Positions 1 through 30,363 of a stretch of DNA of 64,000 nucleotides are shown piece by piece. The stretch lies in the NCBI GenBank assembly GCA_003260075.1, contig QLIY01000446.1, positions 54,559 through 118,558 of the forward strand. The letters are read 5' to 3'. This stretch comes from Phallusia mammillata (taxonomy: Eukaryota; Chordata; Ascidiacea; Phlebobranchia; Ascidiidae). The notes beneath the pieces are model-generated. The model made no database searches, had not been told where the DNA came from, and was given only the letters and a program-made list of their open reading frames with translations. How positions within the stretch are numbered: the first letter of the stretch is position 1; every line of letters begins with the position of its first letter. The translations under genes were made by a program, and so were the position numbers.

Positions 1-1528
1 TCCAAATTGTTTTGCTAAACAGACTGTAGCATTGATTTCGACATATAAATACTTTAGACCGTTTTGTAAATCTACCATGCCCTCGGTCTGTTTGCATTAG
101 CAAAAATCGTGACAACAGGAAAATCCTGAATCATTTAGATCTTAACATACTTAAAAGCGGACATCGCCATCACACAAAGTTAAGCACGGAAATTGGAAAA
201 GACACACGCCATCACAATACGATTTATACCATGGAAAAAAATTATGGCGGACGCATCTTTTGATTGAAAGCATAAAAGTGAACATAAAGTCATTAACCTT
301 TTAGAATTGTAACAAATTCCTGGGCGCTGAATCGAATTTTTGTTTCACACAAAAATCTGTTTATGGTTTCCATGACTTTTTATTTCTTTGTTCAACTTAT
401 ATACACTGCTTCAGCGCTTGCAATTTTGATTAACGTATCCACAGCGGTTGTTTCTCATCAATTATAATCTCTGCTATGTGTCGAAAGGCATATTTTGAAA
501 TCGTATATCACAGTGAGTCTGTGAATTTTTTATTATTAAATTCGATAATAACTTGGCTCTTTTTACTATAGCCCGTTGGTTAAGATATATATGCTGGAGC
601 ACACTTGTTACTGGGATCAGTCCAGGCTGCTAAACGGTAAAATCACACTCATATATAAATAACAGATGACCAGACTTAAAAGAAGCGCTATGTGGTGTCC
701 CCAGCTTCCTAAATAGGTAAGGTGCATGTGCAGCATAGCGCAGAGGAATAAACGACGGCGGTTTATGGTCGGTTTTCGTGGAAATATTTCTGTTTCAAAC
801 CGGTTATGACCGGTTTCTGCCTCCTACCGAACTCCCAAACCGGTTTAAACCGGCTTCTAAAATCGAAAATTTTGACCCGATTTTTGAAAAAAAACTAAGG
901 CTATTTTCGTGTGTCAAAAAGTAGATAAGAAATCCGGTTTTCTCGTGACGTAATGTTTTTATTTAAAAGGCAATCCAGACATAATGTAACTGAAATGATT
1001 ATACTGAACAGTATCAGACCCTCCAATACAGCATGATCATTTCCGATCACTGTTTATGACAATAAATAACCAAAAATGGAAAATATTTTCCAAGTAACAC
1101 CATCAGCCGATGATTTCACATGGAAGATATATTTCGCCTAACTGGCATTTACAGTTCCTTATTTAAATGGAATCACGTGAAAAAACATTTCTATTTTCAG
1201 TTCCTCATAAATATACAACAACATTTTGTCGCCTGTCAAGGCAATAGTGCAATTTATTCGTGCAGTTAAATCACAAGCAACGCTCTCAATTGCAAGTAAA
1301 GGCAAAATACTGCACATTCAGGTGCTATATACATGACGTCATAATTTGATGATGTCACAGTGGCCGGCGTTGTTTAGGAACTGCACTTAGTCGATAACAC
1401 AACTAGTACGTCATGTAAATTGTGACGAATTCGTGACCTTTTAAGGTAAAAACTCTCTTGTCTGGATATTGCTATGCAACGAGTAAAAGTACACTTTACG
1501 TCACGAGGGGTTATTGTAGGTCGCGGGG
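1..1528. other. 3' flank of the SPCA pump, no gene seen
   Basis: No supportable coding exon. It contains the pump's 3' UTR side, with an AATAAA on the minus strand at 1253-1258 as a plausible poly(A) signal. A fragment at about 545-665 resembles the SINE-like family found in the pump introns, and 765-870 is a patch of degenerate aaccggtt repeats. Confidence 0.5.
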
Positions 1529-18944
<17,416 letters not shown>

Positions 18945-20197
18945 AGCTTGTTAACTTACAAAAAAATAACACAAGCAATAAATTCATAGGTTTAGTCAAG
19001 AGTAACGAATGTGCCACGAAGTCTGTCTAAAAACAGTGCTTGTTTAAATATCATGTCCTTTTCCTTTATTGTTTACCATATGTCAAGGTTGAGAAAAAAA
19101 GGTTACAAGGAACATGAACAATGGTTTTCTTACAAAAGACACACAGGCAACATTTCCAGAGTTTGTCCTCAAATATAATTTATTTGCTGAATGTTAGAGG
19201 AAACGTGTTACTTTTGCAAAATTGGCATGTTTGTATTTGAACAGAACCTGTACTTAACAAAGGCTTTTTGTTCTGGTTATATTCGATTTTATTGCACATG
19301 GCATTACAAACAGATAAGCTACAGCTTGTGATTCCATGTGCAACACATGCATAGTTAGTACACTGCATAGTTTGGTTAATCCTAAGAAAAAAGCATGTCA
19401 AATTGCAGTTATAACCAATAATAAAACTTTACATCTAGTTTTACACACATATGATATAGATCATACATTATATTCTTGAAAGCATTTAAAACAGTACACC
19501 AACAAAACATAAACAAATATCCTGTCAAGCTGTTTGAAAGAAAACCCTCCTTATTAGCACTACACTACCCACTTCATACAGACACACCAGCATATTAACA
19601 GGCTTTCAATATACATACAGGTACAGATCTAATTGTCCCAATATAACCTGTGCATTTCCTTTTCTGCATCAGTTGATTGTAGTAGCATGGTGTCACTAAT
19701 ATCCTGTTTCAGACATTACACACTTGCTGTTTAAAGGGGGATATATTCTAGTATTAAAAGTATGTCAACGTATCAAAAAGTTTAGAATGATATATTTTTG
19801 ATAACAAAAACTGTTACTTTTTTATACAGCAAAAGTTGTGAATAAAGGACTGATAATATAACTTTTTGCTGTTAAGCATGATTCTTCGCAGACAACATGT
19901 TACATGTTTGTTTTGGGAGGGCATTGGAACATTTCATTAATGTTGCAATATACTGATAAAAATGAAGACAAAATGTATGGGTTTTTGAAATTTGAATATC
20001 TTTCTGTTCATCACACAATCACTGAAGTGAGGATTTACACAAGGTTTAATGCTAATGAGCTATGAACACCAGTATTATATATTGACTAAAGTTGGGTAAA
20101 TAGCAAATTACAATTGTACAAACCAAGCATATTATATCGTTTTTAACTTTTAACAGCAAGGATTACCAAACAAAACAAATCTTTTTTCCAATATTAC

Positions 20198-20302
20198 CTT
20201 GTTGTCAGAATCAATATTTAAAATGTAATCATTGGTTCCATTGTGATCTCGATAAATCCCATTTTCTCTTTCGTTTAACTTCCTTCTAACCATTGTATTC
20301 AT
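20198..20302 (-). CDS. Candidate alternative first coding exon of the SPCA pump (B)
   Basis: A 35-codon open segment starts MNTMVRRKLNE and ends at a good donor (AAG then gtaata) in phase 0. The pump's own first exon (18846-18944) and its second coding exon (start 18220) also meet in phase 0, so this segment could replace the first exon by splicing straight to 18220. It cannot join through the 18846-18944 exon in frame, because no acceptor there restores phase. It would give a different hydrophilic cytosolic N-terminus and leave the pump unchanged. Human ATP2C1 also varies at its N-terminus (established). No transcript was available, so use is inferred. Confidence 0.5.
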
Positions 20303-20984
20303 GTTTCAATATTATCTATATGTTGTTATTCTTACAATTAACTATTTTGAAAAAGTTACCATTTCAAGTGATGACAATTTTAGTGAAGTCAAATGCTAGA
20401 ATATGGGAGAAACAACGTAGTATGGAAGCATTGTCTTTAAAATGATATCATAGTCATTTCAAAAGCAGGCAAATGTTTAGTGCATGTTTTTAAGAATGTG
20501 AATAGTAACCACATAAACAGATCTGTAGTGCTGTACAACAGATTAAATCTGGAGTTAATATTTAGTAAAGGACTTAATGTTACATGCATTTTTAGCTTAT
20601 TTTAAAACAAAATGCTTAACTGACTGACAAAATAGTGTTCTTTTCATTTTTAACATTACAGCACAAATCACTATTTAACAAAATTAATTTGTCATTAAAA
20701 TCAAAATGTATATATATAATATACTTTAAACTGCTTTCATAGTTTTTGTGCTTATCTTAGAATGACTAAAAATTGTCTTTATACTTCCACTCTCAAGTTG
20801 AATTGTAGTTGTTTAAAAATCTCAATGCGTGCTACAACTCATACTAAATCCTCAAGATACAACACACTAGTTAGTCTGTCTGAATGAAATCTGTGCTAGA
20901 TACCTTTGTACCCTGGTGGCAACTGATCCAAGTTTTGCAAGCTAAGCCACAAAAGCAAACAAAACAAAGTCCACATTCACTCAC

Positions 20985-21104
20985 AAATGTAACAAGCCTC
21001 TTCCAAAATCCAGTCTGCTCTTTGCTTGTTGAAAAGGACTCTTTAGAAAGCTGGACCAGATCGTCTCCAGAAAGATACGAAGCTTCGTCACTTAAATCCG
21101 CCAT
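20985..21104 (-). CDS. Candidate alternative first coding exon of the SPCA pump (A)
   Basis: Forty codons start MADLSDEASYLSG and end at a strong donor (TTT then gtgagtg) in phase 0, again compatible with the acceptor at 18220. The segment is acidic and serine-rich with no membrane helix, as expected for a cytosolic N-terminal extension. The reading frame continues past the donor to a stop at 20871, but the splice is the simpler reading, since no recognisable domain follows. A separate short gene is the alternative. Confidence 0.45.
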
Positions 21105-22977
21105 TCTTCATAATTTCTGCACAAATTGATGTTGAGTGATAAAAATAACATATATATTGTGTTTCTCAAACAATTGTGTATTTTTAAGCTTATAAATGTA
21201 TTCTATAAGTGTTGCTTTGATATACAACCATGTTAAGATTGTAGTTGGTTGGAAATCAGTGGTTCTCAACCTTTTTTATTGTCGGGGTCAAAAGGTAGTT
21301 TTTCAAGTATAAGAAAGGTAGTTTTTCAAGTATAAGAAAGGTAGTTTTTCAACTTTTCTTGTAAGAAGCCAGAAAAAAAAAAAATTAAAAAAACAATGCA
21401 GCAAACAACAAGAATCTGAATGGCTAATTTTTGTTAATAACATTTCTCTGCAGAAAGAATACGGAATCTGACTTATGTGACACAATACAATAAAGATTAC
21501 CTTTGTGTGTGTAACTCAAAAACATTTAATTTTATGAATGGCTAATACATGATAATCTCTGGGAATGTGAAAAGTGTTTTACACGGAAAAAGGGTAATAA
21601 AAGTTGATGTAATGTGAAAATATCATGCAGTAACAATGTGATTTTTGTTCATTGACATCAATATTAAACTTTTTTAAAAACATAAAAATGTGTAGTGTTA
21701 TACCAGGGTTATTCCCAATTGTTTATGTAACACCAGTCCATTGTGTTACACCAACCTAGGTGCTATGTGCTAGATGTCTAACAGCTTGCATTGTAATTGC
21801 TTAATATTACAATTAAATAAAAAGAATGTGCATGACAAACTGTCATGGAATGTTCTCAATTATGGATACATACCATTGCATAAGCAAAGTTTTTGAAGCA
21901 CATTAACTTTTGATAAGAGCTCAAAACGTAGAATATATATATATATGTTACACTTCACATATCAAACAAGTTTGGAATCCGTGCACAATATAACTTTGAG
22001 CAAAAAATAAAACGCTAAACTTGACCTAACATTCGATAATAAAGCCCAAAAAATTACCTTATAAAAATTGACTAAGTTTTAGTGTTCTTTGAAGAGGCAA
22101 AATAGTACTTAAATTAACTTTTTTCTTCCTTTACTGAAAAGAAAATGGTCAAATCAATGCAAACTCAAACAGTAAAAGACTCATTTACCACACAAAGTTG
22201 TAGGTCATTTATATTCCTTGCCAGATGGCCTAGGATACACTCATTTGATAATAAAAATGTAATTTTGTACAAAATTTAAGTCAAGGTGGGCGCCTGAATG
22301 TGTTATGGTTACCTGGAGTCCACCTTCTAGCTACCTGTTTTATTGTCAAGCCTGTAAAGCAATTTTATTTAATATTTTGATTGTTTAGAAACCACTGGGT
22401 TGGAGCCATGCTGCACAAGTGTTTTTCTCAAATAAACCCTAGTGGCTAATTTCTCAAAACTGACAACCTTTAAATCCAGGTTTAAACCCAGCAAGCTTGT
22501 AAACAGTGAGCACAAGGCAGTAGCATTAGCCATTAACCACTCACTCAGCCACAATTTAAGCTATTTTTTATTTGTTGTGATTCAACTTGCTAACAGGTTT
22601 TGGGGCTTTTTTAAACAAAAACATTTGATGATTTGGCTGTTTACAAAAATGTCACCTATTAGCACTGCTGACAACTTCTTGATAACTGACAGACTGTTAC
22701 AACTTACAACTATACATAATAAAAAATCATAGGTTTCTTCTTTTTAGTTTCTAACCTTCTATCAATGAGACATAGTTTCAGAAAATGCAATTGGCATATT
22801 TATCAAGTTCAAAATTGCTTTGTGTTAAAGTTAGATAACAATTAATAAGAAAATGAAAGCTATAACAAGAAACCTATTGTAATTTGCCTTGCTTTTATAG
22901 TTTAAAAATACAGATAAACATTTAAAGTAAAGTACAGTTTGCAGGAAATCGTATTACTTTTTTCATACTAAACTTAC
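21105..22977. other. Upstream/intronic region of the SPCA pump
   Basis: No supportable coding exon. A one-sided hAT-type end (cagtggttctcaacc) sits at 21257, and a roughly 23-bp unit (gtagtttttcaagtataag...) is tandemly repeated just over twice at about 21294-21350. Confidence 0.45.
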
Positions 22978-23007
22978 CCGTATAAATGTGTTAAATATTT
23001 CAAACAT
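22978..23007 (-). other. Possible upstream first exon (short coding or 5' UTR) of the SPCA pump
   Basis: A strong donor (CGG then gtaagttt) at 22977 follows a ten-codon ATG frame (MFEIFNTFIR), also in phase 0. It lies upstream of the pump and downstream of the GTPase stop on the same strand. It may be non-coding leader. This is weak evidence resting on one splice site and one short frame. Confidence 0.22.
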
Positions 23008-23530
23008 CTGACCTCTTCACTTGAAAGTTTGCAGCTTCAAAGTTAGCGGAAAGTCGTAACTAAATAAATAAACAGCACCAGCTGACAAAAATCTTCAAAT
23101 TTCCTGTCATCGAATCACTTCAGTCAACAGCCCCAGCTAGCGGACACTGTTTTGCTAAATGTTTGTCCACAAGAAGAGGCAAAACGTAAATTTTTTTGCC
23201 GCTGTGTTTTAAAATTCTTACAAGACACTTAAAATAATGCTTTATTTTGCTTGTTTAAGCATAAAATCTGTATGTTGTTGAGTTGATTTGATAAGGCAAA
23301 CGTTTGGCAACACCAAAAAAATGTTTACCTTCGGTATTTGCCCCCTTGCACATTAATTTCACAACATCCTAGAAACCTTCAAACTTGCACAAACCGTTTG
23401 TGACCGGACTTTCTGTCTTATTTAGTTAAAATTCATGTATTACATTTAAAACAGCAATGAAGCGGTAAAATACAAAAGACCTTGGAAACATGAAGCGACA
23501 ACATCAAAAAGAAGAAAAGAGCAACAAAGA

Positions 23531-25532
23531 CTAATAGAAACAACATGGCATTCGCCCGCATGCGTCCTTAGTATTTGTCAAGCACGTTTGCGCTACTCTG
23601 CGGAAAGTATAGTTTTCTTTTTTCGGTTGTTGCTGAACGACAGTTACTTGTGGAACCTCTTTTGGTCTTGTGACATTAAGAGCGTCCGAACCATGCTGCA
23701 ACCCACCGCCGTTTTCCACTCCATATTCAAGCTGTTTCTTCTTCGCAAGAGTGTCGCTCGCTTGCTCCACCAAGCGGTGAAATGCTTTTCTAACGTGTGT
23801 CGAGTCTTTAGCCGATGTTTCAATAAACATAGCTCCCTGCTCCTTTGCCAGCTTTATGCCTTCCGCTGATGGGATTGAGCGCTGGTGACGTAGGTCAAGT
23901 TTGTTGCCAACCAGCATTGTTACGTCACAGCCGCTGTAACTTCGAAGGTCTTTGATCCAACGCGATGCGTTTTCGAACGAGCGTACCTTTGTGATGTCAT
24001 ACACAACCAACGCCGCAGCCGCTTCGCGATAATATGAGGAGGTCAAATTTCTGGGGATAGAGTTCAAAATTTAAATTGGGCTTGCACAAAGAGGTTGAAG
24101 GTCACATGCGTGCAGCATTAAAACGAAGCACCAACAGATCGATCGAATTGATTCTAGAATACTCGGCGGGGGTCGTGAAATTGGATTGTGACGTAGAGTG
24201 ACAGGAGACGTTTGAATGATGTACCTTGCGCTGATCCACTTAGTAAGATTCTATCAGCGATCGATAATGTTAAGTGCATTTCCTTGTTAAAGCTAGATGG
24301 TAGAACATTGTCAAAAGTGGCTTGTTGCTCAAATCTTCCTACCCGAAAATCAATTGACAAAAATGTTGTAGTCCAATTTTGGTACGGCACAATTTGGGAG
24401 TTTAGCAGATAAATTATTTAGATGTTCTATATTTGGGTTGGTACTTTGTTTGATAACAATGTCATAGCATTTTTACCAATAAGGTATTGGGATGTTACCT
24501 AAAGCACTCAGTTAGCAAAAAAACATCTTTGAGACGTACCTGAACATATTTTTGCCCGCCAAGTCCCATATTTGCACGCGTATGACCTTGTCGCCGACCT
24601 TGACTGTTTTCACAGCAAAATCCAAACCCACAGTTGCTTCCGGTTCTTCACAGAATTGATCGCGAACAAAACGAGACACAAGTTGGGACTTTCCCGCACC
24701 TGAATCTCCAATTACGACCAATTTAATAATGTTATTTGGGGACCTAAAAGAATAACAACAATTTTCAAACTTGATTTTTTATAGTTAAATAGGTAAGACG
24801 AAGTGGGTCGACTTCACCCAAAATGAGGCAAATACTTAAAAAGTCATGAATGCACAGTGGTTGCGCATGACCAAAACAGCAGTCTGTCTTTTAGATACGG
24901 TTCAGTGTAGTTGACTAAGCAGTTCAAATTGGCTTTTATTTCGCCTAACCTGTCGGGCTTGAATGCAGGGTCGAATCGATTTCTTAGCCCAGAAAACCAC
25001 AAGAGACGAAATAGTCCAAAACTAAACGCTGCCGTTAAAATACATTTAAACTAATGTTCAATGTTTCCACACACACGTAAAGCTCTTAATAATAAAAACA
25101 AAAAAGTAATTTAGAATCTAAAATTCTTATTCGCATATTTTTGCATTGTTTTGCGTCTATAACCACATGACGCACGACTTCGCGACATCGGAGTGTGATG
25201 TAACAAAATACATGAGGGGATGCACCGGACAATGACTGGTAATTTTGTCTGGCGCAAGAATTTTGTCTTTTGTTCAAATATGGTAATTCTTGTTCCTAAG
25301 AAATATTCTGGGACGGAACTTGGTGCGATCAAGAAAAACCCAAACGTTCAAATTTGATGATGCCTATTTGAGCCATTGAAAAAAATTACACTTTTACGTA
25401 ATATCTGCAAATGAATTGCCACAAATTTGGGACAAGCTGCATTAAAAGCTTAACAATTTTGTTTTTGAGATTCCCAATACACATTCAAAATACTTACGCA
25501 GGTGTTTCGCGAAAGAAAGAGTTGCACGTCAT
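23531..25532 (-). CDS. Rab-like small GTPase with altered switch II (Q to K), 252 aa
   Basis: Three exons (25498-25532, 24540-24743, 23531-24050) give 759 nt, i.e. 252 aa plus stop, with matching phases. Nucleotide-binding motifs are intact: P-loop GDSGAGKS (24-31), switch I threonine in ATVGLDF, NKLD (129-132), ETSAK (157-161). The last four residues CCFY form a CCXX prenylation signal, so a membrane-anchored vesicle-traffic switch is expected. The G3 motif, normally WDTAGQE, reads WDLAGKN (71-77), so the catalytic glutamine is lysine (Lys76). In Ras and Rab proteins loss of this Gln blocks GTP hydrolysis, so the protein may be long-lived in the GTP state (inference). Its sequence is nearest the Rab2/4/11/14 group by eye, but I cannot assign a named Rab. 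A roughly 70-residue tail after the G domain is longer than in most Rabs. Confidence 0.88.
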
Positions 25533-27014
25533 ATTTCGGTCAAACTCTACGTTGACAAAACAGAAATCTTAATTATTAGGCCCTATTTGTCGTATATTTC
25601 CTGCAAAAAAAAATAAAAGTTAAAAACTGTATCTGACATTGCAAAAATAATTAAATCTACTATTTATAGCCAAACTAAAAACAACAGGAATATGAATCAT
25701 CACATTACACAGTATTGCACAAGACTATAATTGTTTTAAACGTGCAACTTGTCACACACTGAACGTGCCTAAAAAGTATAAAAAACATTCTTGTTTTAAT
25801 AAGCGCCTTGGCATAGTCTGTACGCAGCAAAACAGCCGCTGCAAACAACGTTCTGCTTTCCCCACGTATCTCTCGCTGACACCACAATAGATCAATAGAA
25901 ATCGAATTTCCCCGCAAAGAGAAATCCCAGGGGTGAAGATTCAACGATTTTTTACCCGGAACTGGTTTGCGGTGAACCCTAGCTCGGCTTTTACCTTTGC
26001 AAATGCCAGTCTTTTGTGACCGACAATACAACGAGTCACATAATTAACCACAGTTTCGGCTCAAGAAAATTAACTCAAATTTAATTTTTAATTATGTGCC
26101 AGTAGCTGCAAAACAATCCACACACAAGAATCGCAATGCTTTGTTTGTTTCATCAGACCCTGCAGCAGCCGACTTGTCTCAAATTTTGAAACAAGTTTTA
26201 CTTTTTACACTTCAGATGCGCTTATAGTAGTTAACTTGCAGCAGTTAAATTTGTCTTTTTTAGAGTGTTTTTTTTTTGTCATCATAACATCCCTGGTTAC
26301 CCATAGATAAAATACAAATAGTTAACACGTAAAACAACTGCGACGTTTTTAGCAGAGACTTAACTGATATACGTTAAAACGGTTTCTGCACTTTACTAAA
26401 TGTGACTTGGGGCCAAATATTAAAACGAGCAGAACTATATATAAAAATGCATTAACTACTAACAAAAACGTTAATACGGTAGTCCAAAAATACGACGTCT
26501 ACAATATTTTGCCACTTAATGCTACAATGCTACTGTTATTTAATGCAACCGCCCAACACTTCGCTGCTTTAAGTTCCGTGTCACTTGCTCCGTCTGATCA
26601 TCAAGCAAACTAACTTCCAAAGTCCTTTCATTCAACTCACTGCATGCCTTCCTGTTAGCATTCCAAAAGTCCATTATTTACGACCCTTAGAATTTTAGTT
26701 AAGACTTGCACCCTATTTTTTTGCCTCCACGATTCCAATGCACGAACTTGTCTTTTAAAAAGGTTGTTGCAATGTTTAAAGTAGATTTACCATAACTTTA
26801 CCCAGGCTGGCTGCACGAAGTGGCGTACAAAGGTACCATATAACCACAAAGATTTGAACAATTGCAATAAATCAGATCATTTGTATAATAATATCAACAC
26901 AAAAGACAATTGTTTTCATTTAGATGTCATTTTGTAGCACAAAGCTAATTAACATGACACATAATTGACAAAGCATCATCGATTTCTAACTAACGACATG
27001 ATCATCAATTCTTT

Positions 27015-27256
27015 TTTTAGCCTATTTCTGCGCGCATGAAACAAAAGCATCTATACGCGTTACGGTTTGCTTATGCAAAGCCATGTATGTTCTCATGTGC
27101 ATGCAATGACGGAATAGCAAAATGACAAGCCCCCCCCCCCTTTTAGCCTATTTCTGCGCGCATGAAACAAAAGCATCTATACGCGTTATGGTTTGCTTAT
27201 GCAAAGCCATGCATGTCCTCATGTGCATGCAATGACGGAATGGCAAAATGACAAGT
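27015..27256. repeat. Tandem imperfect duplication joined by a C run
   Basis: ttttagcctatttctg starts copies at 27015-27130 and 27142-27256. Confidence 0.85.
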
Positions 27257-27337
27257 CAGTTTCATAGTAAATTAAACCACTTCCTTCATATTGCTGCGAG
27301 CTTACACATTATGGTGATAAAGCATGTATTTTATGTA

Positions 27338-28090
27338 ACAAATGACGTACATAATGGCATTTGTGGAGGACGTTGGGTATTGTCAAAAGGATGACGTTTT
27401 GAAATGCGGTTTACCCTTGACATGGCGCAGAATGAAAATGTTCTGGCTTTATGAAAAAATTTCGGTTGAAATCGAGTAGCCTGCCCTATACATAGTCTTA
27501 GCGCGTAATTAGGCAACATACTTTTAAGTTCAAAAATGTCAACGTTTTGGGCTTTTCAAACAACAAAAATCCTACATTCTATTCACTGTCAACACTGTAA
27601 TCTTAAATCTGAAGTAATAAAAAGTTCTTAACCTCAAAATGTATAAGAATACATGTTATCAATTTAGTTTACTGTCTGTCTCTCATGCAACTGACAACCT
27701 GGGCAAAACCCCCCCCCCAACAAATGACGTACATAATGGCATTTGTGGAGGACGTTGGGTATTGTCGAAACGATGACGTTTTGAAATGCGGTTTACCCTT
27801 GACATGGCGCAGAATGACAATGTTCTGGTTTTATAAAAAAAAAAATGAAAGTTACATATTATCAGTAGCCTTCCCTACAACTCTAAGCGAGTAATTAAGC
27901 AACCTGCTTTAGGTTCAGATATATCAAAGTTTTGGGTTTTTTAAGCAACAAAATCTTACATACTGTTCATCGTCAACACTGTAACTTAAAATCTGAAAAA
28001 ATATTAAGTTCTTAACCTCAAAATGCATAAGAATACATGTTTTCAATTTAGTTTACTGTTTGTCTCTCTTACAACTGATAACCTGTGCAA
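27338..28090. repeat. Tandem imperfect duplication (about 370 bp) joined by a C run
   Basis: acaaatgacgtacataatgg starts copies at 27338-27705 and 27719-28090, with substitutions and small indels between them. Confidence 0.85.
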
Positions 28091-28688
28091 GCCACTGTCT
28101 ATTTAACGCAGCAATCATTATACTGACAGAGTAATTTCTGCTGCAACAGAAACTTACACGTCTTGAATAGGACCGTCACCTCACGAAACCTGCTTTAAGC
28201 AAAACTTTACACCACCAGTTCTCGCTTGAGGCGGGAAATCCCACACGTCGATTGTTTCCTAGGTTTCAGTTGCCCTGTGATGTCACAATCTGAGCTGTGG
28301 TTATGAAGCATGAAAAAATTTGATCTTGTGTTTCTTATTACCATATTGTTACACCGTAACCGTCTCAGAAATCCCATCGATGGTCATTTGCGACGTTATA
28401 ATTTAATGATACGTTCCTAAAATAGTAACCAAGTCAATTTGCATGACGCTACAAATCACTGACAATATTTAAGCATTTGATCTCTTAAAATGTCCTCTAC
28501 ATTTGCATTTACATACAGCCAATCAACGTTATGTGCTACTACTAAAAAACCTGTGCAGATTATTGTATACTTTGTTTGTTTTTTTAATTAAAAAGTCATG
28601 CTTAAACTGTAATAATAAACCTACTTTTAAGCAGAAAAACTATGTCAGTTTTTATTACGGCGGATAACAAAAAAGTGGTAAAAAATAG

Positions 28689-29929
28689 CAGTGTTGGGGA
28701 GACTCGAGTCAGTGACTCGACTCGAATCAGACTCGAGTCACCTTTTTAAAAGACTCGACTTGACTCGAGTCTCAGCTGTGAAAAGACTCGACTTGACTTG
28801 GACTCGTTTTAGTAGAGACTCGACTCGGACTCGGACTCGGACTCGTTATTTTACCCACAAAACGGAAATTTCTTATAATGGATAACCTGTTCAGTCGGCT
28901 TCAAACAAACAACAACAGCACTTTAACGTGCGATGCGATTTGCTTAATTTTAACGTAACGAAGTCGCTGCTACATGCACAAACTTTTAACGCTGGCATTA
29001 AGCATTGTACTTATTGCTTGTTTTAAGGTATGCGAATGCAGCACACGCCAAGGCCAAGTATTCGCTTTTAAGCGCTTATATTACTGTACAAACGCTCTAG
29101 CTAGCGCATGCAGTAAAAATATTTTTGGGTTTTCAAAATTGACGTTCTTGTCCAAGCTGTTTAATGAGTGTCAATTAACGTGATGCAAAGCAACGTGTCT
29201 TAGCCTATTTGGTTATAGCTAATGTGGACAATCGTATTGGTACAACGTCATACAGAATACATTTTATCTGGTTTTACAGGATTGCTTCGTATAAGGTAAT
29301 GATTTAAAATTCAGTTTATGAAATCACAGATACAATTATGCGCAAACAACCGCCGCTTTGTATAGTGAAATAATCGACAATTTTTTCGTCATAGTTGCAC
29401 AATCTCAACTCACATAAGATTTTGGCAGGACTTTAGGCTCCTCGCAGACTGCCGATCAATCGTTATGCCGACCCCAGTTTAAAAAGTGCCTCTACATAGC
29501 ATTGTTTAGTTAATTAACACACAAATGTTGCCGTAACCAAAAGACCGTCGAGGTCCACATCGAACGCCTCAAAGGTCCGGATATGGACCGCGGTCCGCCG
29601 TTTGAGTATAGCCCTACTATACTCTAAGAAAGGGACGTTGATGGGATTTGTTCACTGTATTAAAGTGGGGTCCGTAAAAAAGTCGCGATGAACCATTGAA
29701 ATAGATTAACTATCCAAACCTTTAACCTTTCCTTGCAAAAACTTTTGGGGACTTGCCTTGACTCGAACTACTAATGACTTGACTTGACTTGAGACTCGAA
29801 CCTCATGTGACTCGACTCGACTTGAGACTCGAACCCCTTGTGACTCGACTTGACTTGGGACTCGAAACCCTACTGACTTGACTTGACTTGTCTTGAGACT
29901 CGACTAAAAGGACTCGTTACCCAACCCTG
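28689..29929. mobile_element. hAT-type element with GACTCG subterminal repeats, copy 1 (1,241 bp)
   Basis: Ends are cagtgttgggg and ccaaccctg; perfect 8-bp target duplications aaaaatag lie at 28681-28688 and 29930-29937. Both ends carry arrays of degenerate GACTCG/GACTTG hexamers (about 28700-28850 and 29755-29920). The interior has no transposase and at most a short frame, so it is non-autonomous. Confidence 0.85.
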
Positions 29930-29937
29930 AAAAATAG

Positions 29938-30363
29938 TGTTTCATACCGGAAAGGCACGCAATGTACGCTAGGCTACACCGAAACGAAATAAATTTTGCT
30001 AAAAGTACCAGAACGAAATACAAAAATAAAAAAAGATTAAAAATACTAGAACGGAACGAAATAACGTTATATTCGTGGCGGTATTTCGTGCTGGACATTT
30101 GACATAAATGAGTTGTTAAAAATTTTGCGCTTAAATGCTCCTAGAATGTTGTTCTTGTGTCATCTACTTGATTTTAAACAATAAATATTAGGTGATGTAA
30201 TAACTATATATCCCCATTTCGTGTTGCAACACCACGACGTAAATTTATTTCGATCAGAGCGAAACGAAATAAAAATATCGGTAGGCTACAGAAACGGAAT
30301 AATAAAATAAATACATTGCACAGAATGAATGAGGTTTTTTCGTTTCGTTTCGGTGAAACACTG
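29938..30363. mobile_element. Older hAT-type element with CGAAACGAAAT repeats, interrupted at its left end
   Basis: The right end cggtgaaacactg mirrors the left end (t)agtgtttcatac. Its first three bases lie at 28686-28688, on the far side of the 1,241-bp insertion. Target octamers gtaaaaaa (28678-28685) and gtaaaaac (30364-30371) agree at seven of eight positions. Degenerate cgaaacgaaat units occur at both ends. Confidence 0.6.

Larger units (their letters stand above)
25533..28680. other. Region upstream of the GTPase, no gene seen
   Basis: Presumably promoter and intergenic DNA. Short frames here lack splice context or family resemblance. It holds two tandem duplications with C-run joins. 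Confidence 0.5.

Noticed and set aside
25705-26031. 108-codon minus-strand frame upstream of the GTPase
   Set aside because: Begins at a non-ATG codon, has no splice context and no recognisable motif.
28974-29183. Short signal-peptide-like frame inside GACTCG copy 1, partly matched in copy 2
   Set aside because: The similarity is explained by DNA homology of the two transposon copies, and the frame is broken by an insertion in copy 2. No transposase motif.
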